Shown piece after piece: positions 26,901 through 34,613 of a stretch of 64,000 nt of DNA. The DNA is from Bradyrhizobiaceae bacterium. GTDB lineage: Bacteria; Pseudomonadota; Alphaproteobacteria; Rhizobiales; Xanthobacteraceae. The notes under the pieces were generated by a model. The model made no database searches. It saw nothing but the letters and a program-made list of their open reading frames with translations, and was not told where the DNA came from. Location: contig CP078014.1 of assembly GCA_020544565.1 (NCBI GenBank), positions 1,184,574 through 1,248,573 on the forward strand, written 5' to 3'. Each line of letters starts with the position of its first letter. Position 1 is the stretch's first letter. A program made the position numbers and the translations under genes.

Positions 26901-27499
26901 TCGCCGAAGAAATCGAAGCGCACCGGCTGGTCGAGCCCGGCCGGGAACAGGTCGAGGATGCCGCCGCGCACGGCGTATTCGCCGGGCTCGCGCACGGTGG
27001 AGGTGCGGTTGTAGCCGTTGTGCTCCAGCCACGCGGCGATGTTGTCCATCGGCACCCGGTGTCCGGGCGCGACCGAAAGCGCCTGCGCCGCCACCTGCTC
27101 GCGCGCCGGCACGCGCTGGAGGATGGCGTTAACCGTGGTCAGCACGATCAGCGGCTTCTCGCTGCCCTTCAGCCGCGACAGCCGCGCCAGCGTGGTCAGG
27201 CGCTGGGCGAGGATGCCGCCATGGGGCGAAACGCGGTCATAGGGCTGGCAGTCCCAGGCCGGGAACTGCGTCACGTCAAGGTCCGGCGCGAAGAACTCCA
27301 GCGCGCGGGCGAGCTGCGCCATGCGCGGCCCGTCGCGGCACACCACGGCGAGGCTCACCGCCGGTGCATCGGTCTTGGCCGCCGCCGCGCGGGCGAGATC
27401 GGAGACGACAAGCCCCTCCGCGCCCTCGGCGACATTGGCGAGCGTCACGGCGTGGCCGGGGCGCAGCGCCTGGGCCGGCGATTTCACCGGGGATTTCAT
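23981..27499 (-). CDS. mfd: transcription-repair coupling factor Mfd
   Basis: 1172 residues, full length. Mfd releases RNA polymerase stalled at DNA lesions and recruits UvrA. In order: a UvrB-like N-terminal region (YDRVSPHGGILAQRL), the CarD-type polymerase-interacting domain near residue 500 (DIVVHVEHGIGRFVGL), the RecG-like helicase with Walker A GDVGFGKTEVALR near residue 650 and DEEQHFG near 753, and the C-terminal TRCF domain. The ATG at 27499 overlaps the sdhE stop by one base (TGATG); an open stretch further upstream in the same frame overlaps sdhE and is not used. Confidence 0.97.
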   Translation of the reverse strand: MKSPVKSPAQALRPGHAVTLANVAEGAEGLVVSDLARAAAAKTDAPAVSLAVVCRDGPRMAQLARALEFFAPDLDVTQFPAWDCQPYDRVSPHGGILAQRLTTLARLSRLKGSEKPLIVLTTVNAILQRVPAREQVAAQALSVAPGHRVPMDNIAAWLEHNGYNRTSTVREPGEYAVRGGILDLFPAGLDQPVRFDFFGDTLESIRTFDAESQRTLLDMRALDLVPVSEFQLVTETIKRFRMGYVAQFGAPERDDMLYEAVSEGRRHPGMEHWLPLFQDHMDTLFDYLDGAPLLLEYQAEDAARERLTQINDYYEARREAMETPGGGAIYKPLPPDRLYLADTEWTQHLADAALVRLTPFALPADEAGVIDIGARAGRDFAPERTDAKVNVFESVVAHINGLQAARKKVVVALWSEGSRDRMASMLKDHKLLNTTSVNSWRAVQATPRNETMLAVIGLEAGFETEALALITEQDILGDRLVRPRKASRKLDNFISEVTSLATGDIVVHVEHGIGRFVGLQTLQVGGAPHDCLELHYANDTKLFLPVENIELLSRYGSDQANVELDRLGGGGWQARKAKLKNRIREIAGELIKIAAERHIHEAPKFPIHQGTYDEFCARFPYEETEDQLGAINAALHDLDAGQPMDRLVCGDVGFGKTEVALRAAFAVALDGKQVAVVVPTTLLARQHTKTFTERFKGFPVNVAQASRLVAPKQMTQVKKDLADGRIDIIVGTHALLGKSIKFKDLGLLIVDEEQHFGVSHKERLKQLRAEVHVLTLSATPIPRTLQLALTGVRELSIIASPPVDRLAVRTFVAPHDPLMIREALLRERYRGGQAFYVVPRIEYLAEVKDFLDKHVPEMKVAVAHGQMPPTVIEDIMSAFYDGKYDVLLSTTIVESGLDIPSANTLIVHRADMFGLAQLYQLRGRVGRSKLRAYALFTLPSTHKITAQAERRLKVLQSLDNLGAGFQLASHDLDIRGAGNLLGEEQSGHIKEVGFELYQSMLEEAILSLKAGISEPVADRWSPQITLGMPVLIPEDYVADLAIRLSLYRRLADLDTDDEIENFGAELRDRFGPPPDEVRHLFRIAAIKAYCRRANVEKVDAGPKGAVIAFRDNAFAHPDRLVAFIRSHGQAAKVRPDMKVVFFQDWTSSEARIEGTATVLRDLAALAEGKQVA

Positions 27500-27786
27500 C
27501 AATGCCGGGTCTCGTCGAGAAAGCGCCGGATGCGGAGGTAGATGCCGTCGGCATAATCGGCCGGCAGCGGCCGCGCATCGCTGAAGGCGGCGTAGAGATC
27601 GGGGTCCGGCACCTCCAGCAGCCGCTCCAGATCGGCGACCTCGGCGTCCGACAGCGTGCCGATATGGGCGTCGGCGAAGCCGCCGAGAATTAGGTCCATC
27701 TCGCGCGTGCCACGGTGCCAGCAGCGATACAATAGCCGCTTGCGCCGGTCGTCGAGGCCGTCGCTCGATCGTGTCGTTCCCGTCAT
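27499..27786 (-). CDS. sdhE: FAD assembly factor SdhE
   Basis: 95 residues. SdhE helps attach FAD covalently to succinate dehydrogenase subunit A. The family signature RGTREMDLILGGFAD lies at residues 26-40, with the conserved RGxxE. The ATG at 27786 is preferred to an in-frame TTG 18 bases upstream. It is translationally coupled to mfd by a one-base overlap. This sdhE-mfd pair, divergent from recG, is common in Rhizobiales. Confidence 0.93.
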   Translation of the reverse strand: MTGTTRSSDGLDDRRKRLLYRCWHRGTREMDLILGGFADAHIGTLSDAEVADLERLLEVPDPDLYAAFSDARPLPADYADGIYLRIRRFLDETRH

Positions 27787-28198
27787 GTCCGTCTCTTTTC
27801 CCAACGCAAAAAGCCCGGACGTGCCGGGGGAGCATGGATATAGCTAGCGCCGCGTCGGATGTCAGTAATTTCCTTGTCGCCGCAGTCATACCCGTTCGTC
27901 ATGGCCGGGGCGTTCGGGTGCCCTGCCCCGGATGCTGCGCAGCGCGAAGCGGTGCGCCGCTGATCCGGGGCCGCCAAAAATACGAAACAACCCATCCCGC
28001 CCGTAACGGTCCCGGGTCTGCGAAGCAACGCTGCCGCGTCGCATCGCGCCCGGGACAAGGATTGCCAATGTCATTGCGAGGAGCACTTGCGACGAAGCAA
28101 TCCAGTCCTTCATGTATGATACAAAAGAGCCGGATTGCTTCGCTTCGCTCGCAATAACGTGGAGAGGCAACCCGCCCGACATCCATCCTAGGTCCGCA
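27787..28198. repeat. gene-free stretch with family A (copy 5) and family C repeats
   Basis: Divergent promoter region between sdhE and recG. Family A sequence at 27920-28060 contains CCCCGG...CCGGGG followed by a hairpin starting GGTCCCGGGTCTGCGAAGC and ending GCGCCCGGGAC. Family C at 28070-28155 contains GTCATTGCGAGGAGC, ACGAAGCAATCCAG and then its inverted partner CGGATTGCTTCG...GCAATAACG. No coding text. Confidence 0.65.
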
Positions 28199-30307
28199 AT
28201 GCGCCCCTCCGTCCTCAACCCGCTGTTCGCGTCCGTCACCAGCCTCTCGGGCGTCGGGCCGAAACAGGACAGACTGTTCCGCTATCTGCTGGACCGCAGC
28301 GAGACGCCGCGGCTGGTGGACCTGCTGCTGCACCTGCCGAGCAATGTGATCGACCGCCGCGCACGGCCGAAGATCGCCGACGCCGTGCCCGGCACGGTGG
28401 TAACGCTGGAGGTGACCGTGGAGCGCCACAAGCCGCCGCCGCCCGGCCGCTCGCGCGCGCCCTATGTCGTCACGGCGAGCGACGACACCGGCACGGTGCT
28501 GCTGACCTTCTTCCGCGCCAAGCCGGACTACATCGAGAAGCTGCTGCCGAAGGGCGAGACGCGCTACGTCTCCGGCACCGCCCAGATGTTCGACGGCACC
28601 CTGCAGATCGTGCACCCCGACCGCGTGGTGGACGCGGACGGGTTCGCCAGGCTGCCGCAGATCGACGCGGTCTATCCGCTCACCGAGGGCCTGGCCGTCG
28701 GATCGATCCGCCGCGCCATGACCCAGGCGCTGGCGAAGCTGCCGGACCTGCCGGAATGGATCGCGCCCGAGGTGATGCGCCGCTGCGCGTTTCCGCCGTT
28801 CGCGGAGGCGCTGCATCGGGTCCACGAGCCGCAGGAACTCACCGACATCCTGCCGCAGAATCCGTTCTGGTCGCGTCTCGCCTTCGATGAACTCCTGGCC
28901 GGACAACTGGCGCTGGCGCTGGTGCGCGCGCGGCTGCGCCGCCCGGCCGGCGCCCGCCACGCCGGCGACGGCCATCTGCGCCACAGGATCATCGACGCGC
29001 TGCCCTACGCGCTCACCACCTCGCAGCAGGACGCGGCGCAGGCCATCGCCGGCGATCTCAACCAGCCGCTGCGGATGCTGCGCCTGCTGCAGGGCGACGT
29101 CGGCTCCGGCAAGACGGTGGTGGCGCTGCTCGCCGCCGCCGCGGTGGCCGAGACCGGCAAGCAGGCGGCGCTGATGGCGCCGACCGAAATCCTCGCGCGC
29201 CAGCACATCAAGACCATCGCGCCGCTGGCGGAGCGCGCCGGGATGAACGTCGCGATCCTCACCGGCCGCGAGAAAGGCAAGGAGCGCCGCGACATCGTGG
29301 CGCGACTGGCGAATGGCGAGATCGATCTCGTGGTCGGCACCCATGCGCTGATCCAGGACGATGTGGTCTTCAAGGCGCTGGCGCTCGCCATCGTCGACGA
29401 GCAGCATCGCTTCGGCGTGCGCGAGCGCCTCGCCCTCACCGAGAAGGGCGATGCCGTGGACGTGCTGGTGCTGAGCGCGACCCCGATCCCGCGCACGCTG
29501 GTGCTGACCTATTTTGGCGACATGGACATTTCCGAGCTGCGCGAAAAGCCGGCCGGCCGCCAGCCGATCGACACCCGCGCCATTCCCAGGAGCCGCATCA
29601 AGGAAATCGTCGACGGGCTGCAACGCGCGCTCGACGCCGGCAAGCGCGCCTACTGGATCTGTCCGCTGGTGGAGGAATCCGAGGCCGAGGGCATCGAGCA
29701 TCTCACCAACGCGACGCAACGGTTCGAAATGCTGCAAAAACGCTTCGGCAACCGCGTCGGCCTCGTCCACGGCCAGATGAAGGGCGCGGACAAGGACCGC
29801 GTCATGGCGCAGTTCGCCGCCGGCGAGATTCAATTGCTGGTCGCCACCACCGTGGTCGAGGTCGGCGTCGATGTTCCGCAGGCCACCATCATGGTGATCG
29901 AGAACGCCGAGCGCTTCGGCCTCGCGCAATTGCACCAGTTGCGCGGCCGCATCGGCCGCGGCTCCGAAGCCTCCACCTGCCTGCTGCTCTATCACGAGCC
30001 GCTGACGGAGATGTCCGCCGCGCGGCTGAAGGTGATCCGCGAGACCACCGACGGCTTCCGCATCGCCGAGGAAGACTTGCGCCTGCGCGGCGAAGGCGAA
30101 GTGCTCGGCACCCGCCAGAGCGGTCTTCCCGGCTATCGCATCGCGCGGCCCGAGGTCCACGCCCAACTGATCGCGCAGGCGCGCGACGAGGCGGTGCGCA
30201 TCATGCAGGACAACCCGACGCTGAAGGGCGAACGCGGCGAGGCCCTGCGCTGCCTGCTCTATCTCTACGAACGCGACGAGGCGATCCCGCTGATCGGCGC
30301 GGGGTAG
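28199..30307 (+). CDS. recG: ATP-dependent DNA helicase RecG
   Basis: 702 residues, normal for RecG, which remodels stalled replication forks and recombination intermediates. N-terminal wedge/OB domain: TSLSGVGPKQDRLFRYL and VTASDDTGTVLLTFF. Helicase core: Walker A GDVGSGKTVVALL near residue 299, Walker B DEQHRFGVRERL near 400, then VEVGVDVPQATIMVIE and QLHQLRGRIGRG. The start at 28199 (MRPSVLNPLF) was chosen because the open text upstream lies in repeat sequence. It is a single gene divergent from sdhE-mfd. Confidence 0.96.
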   Translation: MRPSVLNPLFASVTSLSGVGPKQDRLFRYLLDRSETPRLVDLLLHLPSNVIDRRARPKIADAVPGTVVTLEVTVERHKPPPPGRSRAPYVVTASDDTGTVLLTFFRAKPDYIEKLLPKGETRYVSGTAQMFDGTLQIVHPDRVVDADGFARLPQIDAVYPLTEGLAVGSIRRAMTQALAKLPDLPEWIAPEVMRRCAFPPFAEALHRVHEPQELTDILPQNPFWSRLAFDELLAGQLALALVRARLRRPAGARHAGDGHLRHRIIDALPYALTTSQQDAAQAIAGDLNQPLRMLRLLQGDVGSGKTVVALLAAAAVAETGKQAALMAPTEILARQHIKTIAPLAERAGMNVAILTGREKGKERRDIVARLANGEIDLVVGTHALIQDDVVFKALALAIVDEQHRFGVRERLALTEKGDAVDVLVLSATPIPRTLVLTYFGDMDISELREKPAGRQPIDTRAIPRSRIKEIVDGLQRALDAGKRAYWICPLVEESEAEGIEHLTNATQRFEMLQKRFGNRVGLVHGQMKGADKDRVMAQFAAGEIQLLVATTVVEVGVDVPQATIMVIENAERFGLAQLHQLRGRIGRGSEASTCLLLYHEPLTEMSAARLKVIRETTDGFRIAEEDLRLRGEGEVLGTRQSGLPGYRIARPEVHAQLIAQARDEAVRIMQDNPTLKGERGEALRCLLYLYERDEAIPLIGAG

Positions 30308-30663
30308 ATAGTTCGGCATTTCGAATTGGCGTGCTGTTTGAGCCAGCGCGCTCCGCAGCCGTCATTGCGAGGAGCGAAGCGACGAAGCAATCCAGACTTC
30401 ATGTTCGTAGAAAATTTTACAGACCGCGCCAATATCTGCTTTTCGCACCTTCGCGGTGCTCAAAAACTCGTCGCAGCAGGTTGGAGGTCACCCCGCCGCT
30501 CGCTGGCAACGATATATACGCAAGGCAGCCCTTAGCCCAGGCTCCGGTCCCACGGGCTGCCAATAACGTCATCGCATAACCTGTCACGATTTCGGGCGAC
30601 AAAAGAAACGGATTGCTTCGTCGCTTCGCTCCTCGCAATGACCGAGAAGAGTTACAGCAGATG
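30308..30663. repeat. gene-free stretch bounded by two inverted family C repeats
   Basis: Family C motif occurs at 30361-30395 (GTCATTGCGAGGAGCGAAGC then GAAGCAATCCAG) and in the opposite direction at 30607-30648 (GGATTGCTTCGTCGCTTCGC then CTCGCAATGAC). About 210 bases lie between. They contain nothing I can read as a gene. Confidence 0.65.
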
Positions 30664-30951
30664 CTACGCCTTGAGCCGCTTCGCGGTCTTGCGCAGGTCG
30701 GCGTTGATGCGCGATTGCCACCCGGTTCCAGTCCGGCGATAGGCGGCGACGATCTCGGCATCGAGCCGCAGCGTCACCGATGTCTTGGGCTGCGCGCCCA
30801 GCGGCGGCCGGCCGCGCTGAATGACTTTTCCATCCTTAACGAGTTCGGCCCGCTCGAAGAAATCTTCATCAAGCTTGGGCGCGTCATCGGGATCAGTCCA
30901 TACCGGAGGCTTGATCGATTTTTGCACGCCAGATTTTTTCTTCGTCGGCAT
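30664..30951 (-). CDS. brnA: BrnA-type antitoxin
   Basis: 95 residues. C-terminal half SVTLRLDAEIVAAYRRTGTGWQSRINADLRK is the ribbon-helix-helix-like DNA-binding region typical of BrnA (COG3514). BrnA binds the BrnT ribonuclease toxin and represses its own promoter. The start lies 59 bases inside the 3' end of brnT, an overlap usual for this module. The N-terminal part is rich in lysine and proline. Confidence 0.87.
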   Translation of the reverse strand: MPTKKKSGVQKSIKPPVWTDPDDAPKLDEDFFERAELVKDGKVIQRGRPPLGAQPKTSVTLRLDAEIVAAYRRTGTGWQSRINADLRKTAKRLKA

Positions 30952-31186
30952 GACAGTGCCTCATCGAAATCACATGACGATCTGCGCCACGCGGCGTCCA
31001 GACGATCACCACCATGCGCTCGTGAAGATAACCAGCGGTGATATAGCGGGTTTCGCCATAGTCCCGCCTGTCATCCTCCGCCGTCGCCCTGTCCGGGCCA
31101 TCGAGCACGATTTCCGCTTCGGCAAAATCGAGGCCGCGTTCCGCGAGCGTCCGATCTCTCTTGCGCAAGTCGAAGGTGATCGCCAC
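30893..31186 (-). CDS. brnT: BrnT-type ribonuclease toxin
   Basis: 97 residues from a GTG with AAAAAGGG upstream. BrnT has a RelE-like fold and cleaves RNA. Family marks are the N-terminal RTLAERGLDFAEAEIVLDGP, DDRRDYGETRY, and ISMRHCHADEEKIW near the end. It is the first gene of brnT-brnA. A promoter with a palindrome lies directly upstream. Confidence 0.88.
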   Translation of the reverse strand: MAITFDLRKRDRTLAERGLDFAEAEIVLDGPDRATAEDDRRDYGETRYITAGYLHERMVVIVWTPRGADRHVISMRHCHADEEKIWRAKIDQASGMD

Positions 31187-31200
31187 GGCGCCCTTTTTAA

Positions 31201-31231
31201 ATTATGTAGTTACATAATTTGACTATGTCAA
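31201..31231 (-). promoter_or_regulatory. promoter with palindromic operator for brnT-brnA
   Basis: On the minus strand TTGACA (31231-31226) is followed after 19 bases by CATAAT (31206-31201). The palindrome ATTATGTA-GT-TACATAAT (31201-31218) covers the -10 region, an ideal place for autorepression by BrnA. The AT-rich text stands out in this GC-rich sequence. The 19-base spacer is longer than ideal. Confidence 0.6.
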
Positions 31232-31347
31232 GAATTCCACCAACAATAACAAAATCGACCGCGCCGAAAATCCCTTCACCTCGCCGCGCGAGGTCAGGTC
31301 GCAGTTTGGTATGTCATCCGCGAGCAGCGGCAAGCCCCCGTCGAACC

Positions 31348-31650
31348 TCACGCCGCCAGCCGCGCGGCGAACACGCGGCCCGCGGTCCACAGCGCGCTCG
31401 GCAGCGTCGGCGCGCCGAGAAAGGTCGCGGTGAGAATGCTCAGCGCGACGTTGGCGATCCACCAGCCCCGCTCCGGCGTGCGGAATCCGAGGGCGGAAAT
31501 CACGATGTTGGCGCCGAACCCCGCGTAAGCCACGACGGCCGACAGCAGCACGCTGCCGATACCGGCGATCCGCAATTCCGTGACCACCGTCACCACGATG
31601 CTGACCAGCACCACGGCCAGGACAAGGGATCGCGTCGGATAGGGGCGCAT
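31348..31650 (-). CDS. small membrane protein (100 aa)
   Basis: 100 residues with three hydrophobic segments (SLVLAVVLVSIVVTVVT, IGSVLLSAVVAYAGFGANIVIS, IANVALSILTATFLGA). The conserved-looking N-terminus MRPYPTRS is basic and cytoplasmic. No family recognised. It stands 56 bases downstream of the DUF502 gene on the same strand and may be its operon partner. Confidence 0.55.
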   Translation of the reverse strand: MRPYPTRSLVLAVVLVSIVVTVVTELRIAGIGSVLLSAVVAYAGFGANIVISALGFRTPERGWWIANVALSILTATFLGAPTLPSALWTAGRVFAARLAA

Positions 31651-31705
31651 GGGGTTCGACCTGCCTGTTAGGAAAACACTGCCGCGCAGCGTAACCGCCG
31701 CACGC

Positions 31706-32488
31706 TCACTCCACCTTCGCCGGGTCGGGCGATGGCGGCACGGTGTCGGCGCGGGCGGCGCCGGCCGCCTCGGCCAGCGCGTTGATCTTCTTCTGCGCCT
31801 CGTTGCCGCCGCCGGGCTGCACCATGCCCGCCGACATGATCAGCGTCGCGGCGTTCTCCGCGGTCATGTCGATGTCGATGATCTTGCTTTTCGGCACGTA
31901 GAAGAAAAAGCCGGTGGTCGGGTTCGGCGCGCACGGCAGGAACACGGCGATGTATTCCTCCCGGCCCGGCAGGCTCGCCGAGATGTCGCTGTTCGGCGGC
32001 TGCGAGATCAGCACGATCGACCACATCCCGGGCGACGGAAATTCCACCAGCCCGACGCGACGGAAGCTTGAGCCGTTGCCGGAGAACAGCGTTTCGAACA
32101 CCTGTTTCAGGCCGCGATAGATCGCGCGCACCACCGGCATGCGGCCGAGCAGGCGCTCGCCGAGATCCACCAGCGTGCGGCCGATCAGGTTGGCGGCAAG
32201 GAAGCCGAGGAACGTCAGCGCCACCACGACGATGACGAGCCCGACGCCGGGCACGCTGAACGGCAGGAAGGTCTCCGGACGGTAGGCAGCCGGAAGGAAC
32301 GGCCGCACCAGGCCATCCACCCAGCTCACGAACCACCAGGTGAGATACAGCGTGATCGCGACCGGACCGGCGACGATCAGCCCGGTGAGGAAATAAGTGC
32401 GCAGCCGCGCCATCAGGCCGCGCGGCGCCTCGGGGGGCGGCATCGGTGGCAGGCCACCGGGAAACTCGGGAGGGGTCGTCTGGGTCAT
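31706..32488 (-). CDS. DUF502 family membrane protein
   Basis: 260 residues. A proline-rich cytoplasmic N-terminus, then two membrane segments (YFLTGLIVAGPVAITLYLTWW, GVGLVIVVVALTFLGFLAANL) and the DUF502 soluble domain: RMPVVRAIYRGLKQVFETLF, FRRVGLVEFPSPGMWSIVLI and FLPCAPNPTTGFFFYVP. The family is widespread and of unknown function. The ATG at 32488 gives the usual length; a further in-frame ATG at 32542 is possible. Confidence 0.87.
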   Translation of the reverse strand: MTQTTPPEFPGGLPPMPPPEAPRGLMARLRTYFLTGLIVAGPVAITLYLTWWFVSWVDGLVRPFLPAAYRPETFLPFSVPGVGLVIVVVALTFLGFLAANLIGRTLVDLGERLLGRMPVVRAIYRGLKQVFETLFSGNGSSFRRVGLVEFPSPGMWSIVLISQPPNSDISASLPGREEYIAVFLPCAPNPTTGFFFYVPKSKIIDIDMTAENAATLIMSAGMVQPGGGNEAQKKINALAEAAGAARADTVPPSPDPAKVE

Positions 32489-32654
32489 TCGCGCAAATTC
32501 ATCCACATCGGCCAACAGGATCGCAGATCGCTGCGGCAGCACATTATCAGACTTTATCAGACTTTTCCGGGCGCCGCCCCCGCCCGCTGCGACCGATTGT
32601 CTGGGCAGAGCCGGACCGGCCGCGGCCCGGCGGCCGCCTTGTTCCGTCCGGGTT

Positions 32655-34481
32655 CTATTCGACGGTGACCGACTTGGCGAGGTTGCGCGGCTGATCGACG
32701 TCGGTGCCCATCACCACGGCGGTGTGATAGGCCAGCAACTGCACCGGAACGGCGTAGACCAGCGGCGTCACAGTGGCGGGCATGTCGGGCAGCGTCAGGG
32801 TCACCAGCGACTCGATGGTGGCTTCCTGCGCACCCTGCGCATCGGTCATCAGGATGATCCGGCCGCCGCGCGCCGCGACTTCCTGCATGTTGGAGACGGT
32901 CTTGTCGAACACCCGGTCGTGCGGCGCGATCACCACCACCGGCATGGCCTCGTCGATCAGCGCGATGGGGCCGTGCTTGAGTTCGCCGGCGGCATAGCCC
33001 TCGGCGTGGATGTAGGAGATCTCCTTGAGCTTCAGCGCGCCCTCCAGCGCCAGCGGATAGCTGGTGCCGCGGCCGAGATAAAGCACGTCCTTGCTGCGGG
33101 CGATGTCGCGCGCGAGCTTCTCGATCTGCGGTTCCAGCGCCAGCGCCTGCGCCATCAGGCGCGGCACTTCCACGAGGGCGTGAACGAGTTTGGTCTCGTC
33201 GGCCTCCGACAGTTCGCCCCGCGCCCTGCCCGCCGCGACGGCAAGCGCCGCCAGCACTGCAAGCTGGCAGGTGAACGCCTTGGTCGAGGCGACGCCGATT
33301 TCCGGCCCCGCCAGCGTCGGCAACGCGGTCTCGCTTTCGCGGGCGATGGTCGAGGTCGGCACGTTGACCACGGAGATGGTGTGCAGTCCCTGCGAGCGCG
33401 CATAGCGCAGCGCCGCCAGCGTGTCGGCGGTCTCGCCGGACTGCGAAATGAAGATGGCGAGATCGCCCTTGCGCAGCGGCGCTTCGCGGTAGCGGAATTC
33501 GGAGGCCACATCGAGTTCGACCGGCAGCCGTGCGAACCGCTCGAACCAGTATTTGGCGACGAAGCCGGCATAGCTTGCCGTGCCGCAGGCGGTGATCGAC
33601 ACCCGCCCCACCGCCGTGAAATCGAACGGCAGCTTCACCGGCAGCGCCACCTTCTCGGTCGCCATGTCGATGTAATGCGCCAGCGTGTGGCCGACCACTT
33701 CCGGCTGCTCGTGGATTTCCTTGGCCATGAAGTGGCGGTAGTTCGCCTTGTCCACCAGCCCGGCCGCGGCGTTGTGGCGAACGACCTCGCGTTCGACCAC
33801 GGCGTTGCTCTCGTCGTACACGGTTGCGCCGGCGCGCGACAGCACCACCCAGTCGCCATCCTCGAGATAGCTGATGGTGTCGGTGAACGGCCCGAGCGCG
33901 ATGGCGTCGGAGCCGAGATACATCTCGCCCTCGCCGAAGCCGACCGCGAGCGGCGAACCCTTGCGCGCGCCGATCATCAGATCGGGCTCGCCGTTGAAAA
34001 TGAAAGCCAGCGCGAACGCGCCATGCAGTTGCGGCAGCGTCGCCTTCACGGCCTCGACCGGCGTCCGGCCTTTGGCGAGATACGAATTGACCAGATGCGC
34101 CACCACCTCGGTGTCGGTCTCGCTGGAGAACATCGCGCCTTCGGCCTCGAGCTTCGCGCGCAGGTCGCGGAAGTTCTCGATGATGCCGTTATGGACCACC
34201 GCGACATTGTCAGTGGCGTGCGGATGCGCGTTGGTCTCGGTCGGCTTGCCGTGGGTCGCCCAGCGCGTATGTCCGATGCCGGTATGCCCGGCAAGCGGCG
34301 ACGACTTCAGCGCGGCTTCGAGATTCTTGAGCTTGCCCTTGGCGCGGCGGCGGTCGAGCCGGCCGCCTTCGAGGGTGGCGACGCCGGCCGAGTCGTAGCC
34401 GCGGTACTCAAGACGCTTCAGCGCATCGACGAGCTGGTCCGCGACGGGGCCTCGGCCGAGAATTCCTACAATTCCGCACAT
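32655..34481 (-). CDS. glmS: glucosamine-6-phosphate synthase GlmS
   Basis: 608 residues. GlmS makes glucosamine 6-phosphate from fructose 6-phosphate and glutamine, the entry to peptidoglycan and lipopolysaccharide synthesis. The start MCGIVGILG places the catalytic cysteine at position 2, so the ATG at 34481 is secure. The glutaminase domain (RWATHGKPTETNAHPH) is followed by two SIS domains (ITACGTASYAG, SQSGETADTLAAL, GRGTSYPLALEGALKLKE). It is the second gene of glmU-glmS. The leader contains no visible glmS ribozyme, as expected for this group. Confidence 0.97.
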   Translation of the reverse strand: MCGIVGILGRGPVADQLVDALKRLEYRGYDSAGVATLEGGRLDRRRAKGKLKNLEAALKSSPLAGHTGIGHTRWATHGKPTETNAHPHATDNVAVVHNGIIENFRDLRAKLEAEGAMFSSETDTEVVAHLVNSYLAKGRTPVEAVKATLPQLHGAFALAFIFNGEPDLMIGARKGSPLAVGFGEGEMYLGSDAIALGPFTDTISYLEDGDWVVLSRAGATVYDESNAVVEREVVRHNAAAGLVDKANYRHFMAKEIHEQPEVVGHTLAHYIDMATEKVALPVKLPFDFTAVGRVSITACGTASYAGFVAKYWFERFARLPVELDVASEFRYREAPLRKGDLAIFISQSGETADTLAALRYARSQGLHTISVVNVPTSTIARESETALPTLAGPEIGVASTKAFTCQLAVLAALAVAAGRARGELSEADETKLVHALVEVPRLMAQALALEPQIEKLARDIARSKDVLYLGRGTSYPLALEGALKLKEISYIHAEGYAAGELKHGPIALIDEAMPVVVIAPHDRVFDKTVSNMQEVAARGGRIILMTDAQGAQEATIESLVTLTLPDMPATVTPLVYAVPVQLLAYHTAVVMGTDVDQPRNLAKSVTVE

Positions 34482-34613
34482 GCGGGACGTTATCTCCGGA
34501 TTGCCGCAATGCGGCCCTTTGTAGCGAGGAATAACACAATCCCGCCTCAACATTTGTTGCGGTTTGAGACAGGGTAAATCGGCAGTGAAATCAGCGTGCT
34601 AGATGGAAGCGCC

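Noticed and set aside
24119..27541. Very long open frame (about 1140 codons) on the plus strand
   Set aside because: It is the antisense of mfd, with arginine, histidine, valine and aspartate-rich text typical of GC-rich shadow frames. Mfd on the other strand has all its domains.
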